Below, one piece after another: positions 55,605 through 64,000 of a DNA stretch of 64,000 nt. The position numbers were made by a program, and so were the translations under genes. Below the pieces are notes generated by a model. It made no database searches and was not told the DNA's origin. It saw nothing but the letters and a program-made list of their open reading frames with translations. Numbering within the stretch: the first letter of the stretch is position 1; each line of letters begins with the position of its first letter. The stretch is taken from positions 15,545,001 to 15,609,000 of the forward strand of contig CM072806.1 in assembly GCA_037013495.1 (NCBI GenBank), in the 5' to 3' direction. The DNA is from Hippophae tibetana (lineage: Eukaryota; Streptophyta; Magnoliopsida; Rosales; Elaeagnaceae).

Positions 55605-56440
55605 TAATAAAATCCTCAGTACCCAACCCAAAATATGGAACCCTAGTAAAGTAATGAATAATAGGCATCTTGATAGGTGAGTTTTGCACCTTAAAGCCCA
55701 GACTACTAAATGATCTATAGAAACTAGGGTGCATTAAGTTACAAAAAGGACACACCTTAATCATAGGCTCAATAGTCCAATATACACCCTGATCACCTTT
55801 TAATTAACCATAGACTATGAAAAGGGGCCATGGCTCGAAAGCTCTACCATCTTGGGATAGAGCATAATAAAATTATTGTTACCATGTTAGGGCATGCACT
55901 ATTACTAAAGCAATGAATAAGAAGAATCCTGATAGGTGAACTCTAAGCTTCAAGGCCTAGACAATTGAAAAATCTACAAATACTCATTGCTTAAGTTACA
56001 ATAAGGATATACCCTAATTGTAGGAACTATAGTCCAGACTACAAATAATGTAGATAACAATTTAACTTGGTCTAATAGCCTTCTAATCGATCATAGACCT
56101 TAAAAAAGGCTATGGCTTGAAAGCCATGCCACCTTGAGAATAAGCGTGATAAAATCTTCAATTCCCCACTAGGGCATGCAAGCCTTCTAAGGTAGTGAAT
56201 AAAAAGCATCCTAATAGGTAAGCATTGCATTTTTAGGGCTAGGATACCAAACATCCCACATAAGCTAGGCATGTTAAGTTACAAACTAGACGTACCTTAA
56301 CCATAGGTTATGTGCTTCAAACTACAACTAATATAGATAATAGCTTACTGGGGCTCTTATCACACTTTAGCTAGCCATAGACCATGAAGAGAAGCCATGG
56401 CTCAAAATCCATGCCACCCAAGGTCTAGAAACCACCCTAA
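55605..56440. repeat. Tandem array, unit 260-285 bp, three copies
   Basis: TAATGAATAATAGGCATC (55652), AATGAATAAGAAGAATCC (55912) and TAGTGAATAAAAAGCATCC (56193) mark three units. A second landmark, CCATAGAC...GCCATGGCTC, recurs near 55808, 56092 and 56371. Units are roughly 70-80% alike by eye. There is no similarity to the 20-kb array. Confidence 0.85.
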
Positions 56441-56671
56441 GTTCTTGCATCAAGTCAAGAATGCAGACTCAAGTTTACAAGATTTCAGTATGAGACTATA
56501 GACCTCCAATGAAATGGTGGAAATTTTTTTCATAAGTTGAGAACTATCTTATGATTGGACCACTTGAAAAAATTTAAGCACTTCAAGTATGGAGCTGATA
56601 GATTAAGGGGCTTAGCCAAGCAACACTTGGACTAAAAAATCAACCTCAACATGTGTCTTATAAAAACTTTA

Positions 56672-58317
56672 TTGTCAATTTTTGTATTTATAAAAAGCTT
56701 ATAAGTGCACGAATCACTTGTAATGAGCGATAAGTATACTCCTGAGATTGTCTCTTAAAGAAATACGATGGTTTTAAAAATTTAAATTATTTTCTAATAT
56801 AGTTAAGAAAATAAACAAATCCTAAATTCTCTAACAATTTGTTGGATGGTTAAACTAAATCATAAATTCTAAATTAAATTATATCTAAGAAAGCAGATAA
56901 ATTAAAATGATAAAATTAACGATAGTCAAACCTATGATGATGGATGTATATAAAATTTTAACGAGCATAACTCTTCATGGAATGAATCAATTAAATGATT
57001 ATACTAATAAGTTATATTTACTGATTTATTTATTTTTTATTTTAAACAATCTAATTCCCATGGTCATGGCAAGTGCACAAAATTCTTACTTAATCAATGA
57101 CTTCCTAGGATCGAGCTTAAAATTAATTAATTGGCAAACTTTAGGAAAATATATAAATCAAGGGTCATAATTAATTAATAATTTCCTAAGTCGGGCTTGA
57201 AGCTAATTAATTAATAAACTTAAATTAAATATATTCTAATAATTATAAATCAAGATTTGGTCCATCATTGATTTATAATTAAATATATTTTTTAATCATC
57301 TAATTGAATCTCTTTAATCAATAACTTCATTAATCGTGCTTGAAATTGATAAATAAAATTAAACAAAACTCTTATTCACTTATGCACAATTAAACATAAA
57401 TGATTTTTCTAATGCCTAATTCTAAAATATATTCTTTAATCATAAATCAATAATTGATCTATCATTGAATTATAATTCAAGATTTTAAGAGCATGAATAA
57501 GAAATAAATAAAACTTGTATTTATTCAAGTGATAATAATGTTCTTCTAATCATTGGAAGCCAAATAACTAAAATCTCATATTATAAATTTAGTCAATCAT
57601 AAATAAATTAACAAAAATTAATTCAATCATAAAAACATTAGATTACAGAAATATATAAAAATTACAACAATTATAAATACCCTTTTTTTGTATCTATATA
57701 TGGTGCATGAACGACCTTGGAAATTCTACGGCTAAAAACTAAAGACGATTGCGAAAAAGTTGTAATATATAAAATCTTACAAAACCTAGAGACATAACTT
57801 TGTATTTATAGGGAAATGTGAGAAAAAGTGGCTTCAAGCTAGTTTATTATTCGTGCACTGTAGTCCACATCAATTGATGGCTTGGAATCAAACTCATAAA
57901 GATTTGCCAAAGGTTTCCCTAAACAGGTCATGCAATAGCCCAACTTTTGTTTGCCAAGGCATAGAAAAAACAATGTGCCTATTAAATTCGTGTAGTGAAG
58001 AGTACACTATGGCCCACTATAAATTTCATTGTGGAATACAATGTTTAACTTCAACTCATGCTTTCACTTCTCACAAACTGCATGGTATTACATGTATTGT
58101 TCTTTTAAGCTTCTAAGATGTAAATGAGTGCTTCAAGTATGATTCTTCATGAATTGATCAATTTATTAATTTGAACCTAAAACATCATAGAAAATACCAA
58201 TGATTATGAATATATAGGTTTACATAAAAATGATAAAAACATGCATGATCAAATCTATTTATTCATATTTAAGTGCAATAAAATCATGAAATATTAGTAT
58301 TTTTAAGCACTTATCCA
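56672..58317 (-). mobile_element. LTR-like block, family B, copy 2
   Basis: The left part shares GTGCACGAATCACTT and GATAAGTATACT with 61430-61500 and 930-965. The right part shares TAAAAACATGCATGATCAAA and AAATCATGAAATATTAGTATTTTTAAG-type text with 2180-2260. On the minus strand it starts TGGATAAGTGC. A minus-strand TATA-like CTATAAATACAAAG lies near 57800-57814. No internal region is attached, so it is a solo LTR or a remnant. Confidence 0.55.
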
Positions 58318-58849
58318 AATGAAAAAGGCGTGAATAGAAAAGTAAGACCATGGATATACATATTGAAAAACTATCCAACCAAAAAAAATTAAAAGTGTGG
58401 CCAGTTAGATATGGCTGATAGTCAAGGAATGTGGTTAATCAACAAGGAAATGGCCGGTTAGGAGTGGGGTCAACTAGACAGGATGTCGTTGGCCAGGTAA
58501 GAGACCCGATAAGCATGTGATCGACCACATGAGCTCTAGTAATTGGCTAAAAGATTATGCCCTATCCCAATGCACCTTAGGTCTAGGATCCACACTACGT
58601 CTACATAAGTACATCTTCCTACACTCACATGTCGACTCAAAGGTCCACAATCTCCAAAATAGATGAGACATCTGTTAGGTTCAAAATTAATGCTAGAAGT
58701 ACAAGTACAAGATAAAATGTAAAAAGAAATATAAGAGTTAATGAAACAATGCATAAATAATAATGTGCATAAAATCTATATAAAAAGATAAGTTTGAGAA
58801 TAAAGTAAAGCTACTAAGTCTATACAATTTAGTATAGGGATACATCAAG
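58318..58849. other. Unassigned spacer
   Basis: Mixed sequence with GGCCAGTTAG / GGCCGGTTAG words near 58398-58460. No coding region recognised. Confidence 0.4.
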
Positions 58850-59714
58850 TCTAGACTAACCTAAGATTAAAATGAGTAAAGGTATATATGGTGCTAGGGT
58901 CTACACCTAGTAGCATTCTAAGCTATACCATCACCTATTGCATCATCATCTTCTGTTTTCATAGAGTCTTCATTGCTAGAACTTTAAAAATTTCAAGAAC
59001 TATCATCCTTTCATTCACAGGTTAATACAATATACTAAGAAGCATGTCTATATAAATATGGAAAAATAGTCTTAGAATGGACAATCCCTAGAAAGACCTA
59101 TCTAAACCATTTCTCATGATCTAGAAGCCGTGAGCCTAAATATACAAAGTATCTCCAACATTTATGATAGATTCACAATACTTAACAATGGCCTAAACCA
59201 TGGCTACCCTTACCTTAATCACCTGTGGCTACTCTCACACCAACCATCACCATTCAGACAACTTGTCAATCCATTCCTTCTTTATGGCCCAAGTGGTATG
59301 CTATTCCATTATAAGAGTATCTAATCGATTAACCTCTCTATGACCCAAGTGATATGCTCATCCACCATGAGAATATCTAATTGACAAAATCTTCCTTAAC
59401 TACCTCCCGAATCACTACGGCCTTAGCTTATGTCTTATTTACCATATAAACTACCAACCTAGACTCCTCTAACTAAGTCTCTAACTTGCTACGAGTAGCC
59501 TCAAAAGTGTCTTTAATGCTAACTACTCCACGAAAGGTCTCCTTGACTACTGCTAAACATTTTTCCAAGCCAACAAGTGCCATGATGGCCTATTCCAAGT
59601 TCTTGGAAAACTATCATGATCTACTCACCAATACATAGTTATCATCATCTATAAGCTTGGTAGGCCTAGGAACATCTAGAACAACAAACTGCTCATATCG
59701 GCCTAGTTTCTAGA
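58850..59714 (-). pseudogene. Minus-strand coiled-coil ORF remnant, retrotransposon-like
   Basis: The minus-strand reading near 59585-59430 gives a Glu/Lys/Val-rich stretch (LVGLEKCLAVVKETFRG, FEATRSKLETQLEESRLVV, then AKAVVIREVVKEDFVN). The style is the same as the ORF remnant at 20690-22150. Many stops. It adjoins a family A LTR fragment, as the other remnant does. Confidence 0.35.
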
Positions 59715-60170
59715 CAAAGATGTATGATTCTTATACATGTGATCCATAATTGATGAACTTAATGAGTAGTATGAAATATAATTGACATAAGAGTATAATT
59801 AGGTTAATTACTATATGGTGTGTATTTTACTTGAGAAAGGAATACATGCTAGGTTAGATTAAACTGATCATGTAAGTGATTGGTAATTATATTAGGGGGA
59901 TTTTAATGATTCACATGTTTAGAAAATTGGGGGATTAAACATTCCTAAATATATTCTTAGCTATCAAATTTGAGTAAGTTAATTATTGTTATTTATTTTT
60001 ATTTTTATTTTTTAAAACATAAAAACACAAAAACATTGATTTTAATTTTTTTGCTTTAAAAATTAGTTTCCAATAACATAATATCCATGAGAATGACCCT
60101 TTATTATCATTATATTACTTGTTACGATATGTATACTTGCGTATTTATTGTATACAATTCATATCAATCA
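59715..60170 (-). mobile_element. LTR-like fragment, family A, copy 4
   Basis: The reverse complement matches 18235-18700 closely (TTAAGTTCATCAATTATGG, TTTTCTAAACATGTGAAT, AATACGCAAGTATAC). Its left limit at ACTAGGCCGATATG is a break into unrelated sequence. Confidence 0.65.
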
Positions 60171-60175
60171 TTGAT

Positions 60176-61170
60176 CGAGCTTGACTAGATTGATTAAGCG
60201 GTCATATTTTTAAATTTAACTTAATTTTTATTTGAGCCAATTAGTATTTTTATTATATTATTCTTATGTTTTTAAGGTTTTCTAAGAAATTTTAAAGAAA
60301 ATTTTATAATTAACCTTTAACCTAGCTCACAATTTTGTTAACCACACAAGAACATTATTGAGCATTATTCTTTTTCATCCTTTTCTCTCTTGTTGTTTTG
60401 CAAAATATTTTGAAGTAGACTTTTTCGTTGAGTTAATTTATCAAACATCTGTGATTGTATTTGATGAGTTGACAAGCCTATAATATTTATGATATTTTGA
60501 TCATATATTCTTATAGCTTCTTCTTTATTTTTGTTCATGAATTGATGTATCAAATAATTGTATGTGTCATATCATAATTATTTGGTTTGATTATTAATCT
60601 TTAAAAAAGCTATCTTTATTGAATTTTTTCTTAAACATCTATTCTAGGATTCCTAGTGATTTTGATTTATCTAATATATTTATTAAATCATCTAGTTAAG
60701 ATGATTCATTATTGAATCTGCTATAAGACACACATTTGCACTTGTGTTATTGTGATAACTTTTCATGTGCCAACTAAACGAGTTCGATTTCTTATGTAAC
60801 TCAAGCTATCGGAACGTTGGTCCAGATCCAAACATATTTCTTGTAGAGATTATGATGAAAATAATGGCTTGTAAGTAGATTACTTGGGATCATTACCTTT
60901 GTAGGTAGGTTGAATCCTAGCCTTGTAATTGGACATTATTATTCATGGTTGATAGTTAGGTGGTTTGGTAGACCAATCATTTTTCTCGTAGGTCATTAGT
61001 GTGGCCCAGGTTTGTTCCACCTAAATGTCTCATGTGTCAATCTTTATATTTCTGTATCATTTTATTCACATGAGATTGCATGTCTTGCTATTTTGTGAAT
61101 TTTTAATTTTTTATACTTATGTTGATTATCTTTTCACAACCCCCTTTCTAGTTAACATGATCCATAATTA
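60176..61170 (+). mobile_element. copia-type LTR-like block, family C, copy 1
   Basis: It matches 62937-63889 over about 1 kb. Shared words include TTGACTAGATTGATTAAG, GACTTTTTCGTTGAGTTAAT, CACATTTGCACTTGTGTT, CTTGTAATTGGA and GATCCATAA. Its end lacks a clear primer site (AATCTTTTTCTTTG instead of TTTGGTATC), so it is a solo or 3' LTR. Confidence 0.6.
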
Positions 61171-61388
61171 AAAAAAATCTTTTTCTTTGAAAGTTAAATT
61201 TAAAATAAAAGAAAAAATAATAGATTCAATAATTAAATAAGTTAAATTAAATTTAAAATATCTAAAGCCAATTAATTACCTGAATATTTTTAGATTACAT
61301 ATATATTTTTTATATTTTTAAAAAATAACAAATATTTGCAACACAAAAATTTCTTAAGATTTTGGTAATCAAATTTAAAAACGATATT
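61171..61388. other. AT-rich remnant of gypsy interior
   Basis: AT-rich DNA. From the primer site at 61389 the minus-strand interior of a gypsy element should run leftwards here, but nothing coding remains. Confidence 0.4.
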
Positions 61389-61408
61389 ACTCCTAACAAC
61401 GGCACCAA
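61389..61408 (-). other. tRNA-Asp-type primer binding site on the minus strand
   Basis: On the minus strand the sequence TTGGTGCCGTTGTTAGGA follows the LTR end. It is close to TGGCGCCGTTGCCGGGGA, complementary to plant tRNA-Asp and typical of Tat/Athila-type gypsy elements. Confidence 0.65.
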
Positions 61409-61411
61409 AAA

Positions 61412-62700
61412 TGTGATGGTCAACTTTTGCAAAATTTACAATTAGTATACAAGTGCAAGAATCACTTTGTAAAAAATAAGTATACTTTCAATATCAGTCT
61501 AAAGAGAAACTACATGGTTTTTAAATAATTAAAAAAAATCTTAAAAAAGAAAAATAAATATAAACATTCTATCATAAAGTTTGGGTTTCTAAATATCTAA
61601 ACTAATGATACAAAATAAAAAAAATTCAATAAACATTAGACAAATAACATTTAACACTAAATGGAGAATTTATGAGATAGATTAGTTAGTTAATCATGTG
61701 TTCTCAATATTAATTAGGTTATTAAAGATATAAATTGATATTATTAATTTTTATTTTTTTAATGAAAAATTCCTAAGGTTGGGATTATCCATTGATTTAT
61801 TATTAAATTATGATTTATTTCTAAGAAAATAATAAACCAACTAATTTCTACTTAAAGTCGAGTATATAATTTAGAAACTCATTCAAAGTATCACAAAGTT
61901 GGACTTAGAATTGATGTATAATAACTTTCAGATTTTATAATCTATTACAAAAATATGTTGTCAATATATTTTCAAATAATAATTCTTATAAAAATCTTTA
62001 AAATAGAGGATGACTCTAAATCAAATCCATGAAATTACATCTAAAATCTAAGAGTATTACTCTAAATCACATCCAAATATTCAAATCATAAATCTAACTT
62101 TCATATTTTAATTTTACTATGAAAATTATGTAATTACCATATTTTTTCTGTAATAAACCTTGTAGAATTCTTGAATGAAGAAATAAAGATCAATTTATTT
62201 TATAAAAAAATATATCTACTTTAATATTTTACAAGCATAACAACATTACTAATATCCCAAAAGTAATTTCATCCAAACATGCTTAATTTAATGAATGATT
62301 AGTAAATTAAACATAACATTTAGAATAACACATAAAATTAATATGAAAATAGAAAAATACATTTAAAATTCATAGCTCAAGCGTGCCCTTCCAAGTATAT
62401 AATTTTAATATTGTTTCTATATCTAAAAACTTCAAACAGATTTACCAATACTATTTATTGAATTGAAAGAACTATTACATAAACTAAAATTTATTCAACC
62501 CTCAAATTGAGAGAAGAACGTAAAGAACAATTATTAAAACTAAGAAACTAGAAAAAAGAAAAGCTAAGAAGCTAAGGGATGACAAAAAATAGAGGGGTAA
62601 GGGGGTTTATATAGGTGGGAAAAGAGATAAAATTTAAGTGTAAGGTTTATACAAGTGTTGGCGATATTCGTGAAAAAAATAAATAATTGTAATTTTAGTT
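61412..62700 (-). mobile_element. Gypsy LTR, family B, copy 3
   Basis: The minus-strand end at TGATGG (61414) borders the primer site, making this the 5' LTR of a minus-strand element whose interior to the left is lost. The minus-strand TATA box CTATATAAACCCCC lies at about 62606-62619. It matches copies 1 and 2 of family B over the left 1.1 kb. The outer end is not resolved. Confidence 0.6.
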
Positions 62701-62936
62701 TCTAAGTGTGTCTTAGAATAATATTCTTCAAGCAAAAGAAACTATCGAGCCTCAATGATCACATATCAAGTATATCCTTGTTCCCATGCATATTGGGTTT
62801 CATATAAGACAAATAGGAACAATATGAAAATAAGCTACTCGGTTGATCGAGTAGTGACTAGATTAGATCGATCGAGGAATTTACTTGATTAATCGTGGGC
62901 TATATCAATCAAATTAAACCACTAGACTTCTTGAAT

Positions 62937-63889
62937 AATTAATTAAATGTTGACTAGATTGATTAAGACTGCATTTGATCAATCGACCAATGTACTCGAT
63001 TGATTGAGTACTTGGTTAGATCGATCGAGCAGCCACTTATTTGATTTTAGAATATATTTCTATTATGATTTGAATCGGTTTTTAATCTATTGTTCTTATT
63101 TCTTAAATTTTTTTTAACTAATTTTATGTATAATATAGTAATTATGTTTTAACCTAATGTGCTTCAAAATATTCTATAAATACAAACCTAACCACACATT
63201 TGAATCTAACCACGTAAGAGTTATTATGCTTATTTTCTTCATTTTTTATTCTTTCATGTTTGGCTAAAAAATTTCAAGTAGGCTTTTTCATTAAGTTAAT
63301 TTATTGAACATTTGTGGTTGTATTTTATGGATTCACATTCCTACAATAGTAATCATGTTATTGTGATTTTAATTGATTATTCTAGAGTTGCTAGTTATTT
63401 TTGTTTTATATGATATATTGTTTAAATCAACTAGCTAAGGTTGTTCATTATTGAAATTGTTGTTGGAAACACATTTGCACTTGTGTTTATATGTAAATGT
63501 TTCAAGTGATAGTGGTATGGGTTTCATTAACGTGTGGGATTCAAGTTTGTTGGAATGCTAGTTTGGATCTAAATGCTTATCTTGTTGGGACTATGATGAA
63601 ACCAGCGGCTTATAAATAGGTTACTTACGGGTATTATCTGGGTGGATAGTTTAATTTATATTCTTGTAATTGGATAATTATTTTTCATAGTGGATAGTTA
63701 GGTGATCCAATCGACTATGATGAAATCAACGACTTGTAAATAGTTCATTGGTGTGATCTTGTATATTGATATCTTTATCTCTGCATTACTTTACATACAT
63801 GTGATTGGTTGTTTGGATACTTTTGAAATTTTAATTTAGCATACATCATCTAACTAGATATTTAGATCCATAACTAAACAAACTTTCAT
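62937..63889 (+). mobile_element. copia-type 5' LTR, family C, copy 2
   Basis: This is the second copy of the block at 60176-61170. It ends in CTTTCA at 63889, followed by a primer site, so it is a 5' LTR with its interior beyond the window. Upstream DNA (62830-63030) is rich in GATCGATCGAG-like words; these may still belong to the LTR, as in Maximus/SIRE-type copia elements. Confidence 0.65.
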
Positions 63890-63891
63890 TT

Positions 63892-63905
63892 GGTATCAAA
63901 TTTGA
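63892..63905 (+). other. copia primer binding site at the window edge
   Basis: TGGTATCAAATTTG is a decayed form of TGGTATCAGAGC, three bases after the LTR end. The remaining 95 bp to the window end are leader sequence. Confidence 0.6.
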
Positions 63906-64000
63906 TCACTAGATATACTTAAAGTGCATAGGACCTTGTTATGTATTATTTTATTGAGGGTGATAGCTTAGATGTTGAGGAACTTTAATCCACTTTTCTT

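Noticed and set aside
875-63889. CRISPR-like or other regularly spaced prokaryotic arrays
   Set aside because: All tandem arrays here have contiguous units without unique spacers, and the context is eukaryotic.
1-64000. tRNA, rRNA or organelle-DNA insertions
   Set aside because: I looked for tRNA A/B-box-like clusters, rRNA-like conserved words and organelle-like GC-balanced blocks and found none. The tRNA-like hits are retroelement primer sites.

Overview
This window looks like nuclear DNA of a flowering plant, probably a eudicot. It is AT-rich, has spliced genes with GT-AG introns, and is mostly decayed LTR retrotransposons and CACTA transposons. Telomere-like repeats of the plant type (TTTAGGG) and an endogenous plant pararetrovirus fragment are also present. 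I cannot name the species.

Only about 9 kb (38.4-47.3 kb) is a host gene island. It holds a ten-coding-exon OTU-domain deubiquitinase gene on the plus strand (CDS 39993-43882, 337 aa after splicing) and a single-exon class I TCP transcription factor gene on the minus strand (46995-46381, 204 aa). A small fragment resembling tubulin-folding cofactor B lies at 47.6 kb. The genes are tail to tail, with 2.5 kb of featureless AT-rich DNA between them.

Layout. 0-4.8 kb: decayed repeats, including a minus-strand LTR. 4846-10208: a structurally complete Ty1/copia element with matching 5-bp target duplication, killed by seven stop codons and a frameshift. 10.7-22.2 kb: a degenerate Ty3/gypsy element with gag, protease, RT, RNase H and integrase remnants in order, followed by an LTR-like block, a roughly 105-bp tandem array and an antisense coiled-coil ORF remnant. 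22.6-23.45 kb: an inverted-arm element with a telomere-like core. 24.0-26.8 kb: a caulimovirid fragment (movement protein, viroplasmin/TAV, promoter, poly(A) signal, tRNA-Met primer site). 28077-37055: a minus-strand CACTA element with TNP2-type transposase, a second gene of Transposase_24 type, and a Ulp1-like C48 protease domain.

The right flank is again nested transposons. 48.5-52.5 kb: a minus-strand copia element split by a small non-autonomous CACTA element. 52.5-55.3 kb: a gypsy gag/protease fragment followed by a 260-280-bp tandem array. 56.7-64.0 kb: solo or truncated LTRs of three recurrent families, ending with a copia 5' LTR and primer site that run off the window.

Three LTR-like families recur here. 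I call them A (10.7, 18.2, 27.2 and 59.7 kb), B (0.9, 56.7 and 61.4 kb) and C (60.2 and 62.9 kb); these labels are mine. All transposon and viral coding regions appear broken. Only the OTU and TCP genes look functional. Family assignments rest on reading translations by eye, without database searches.
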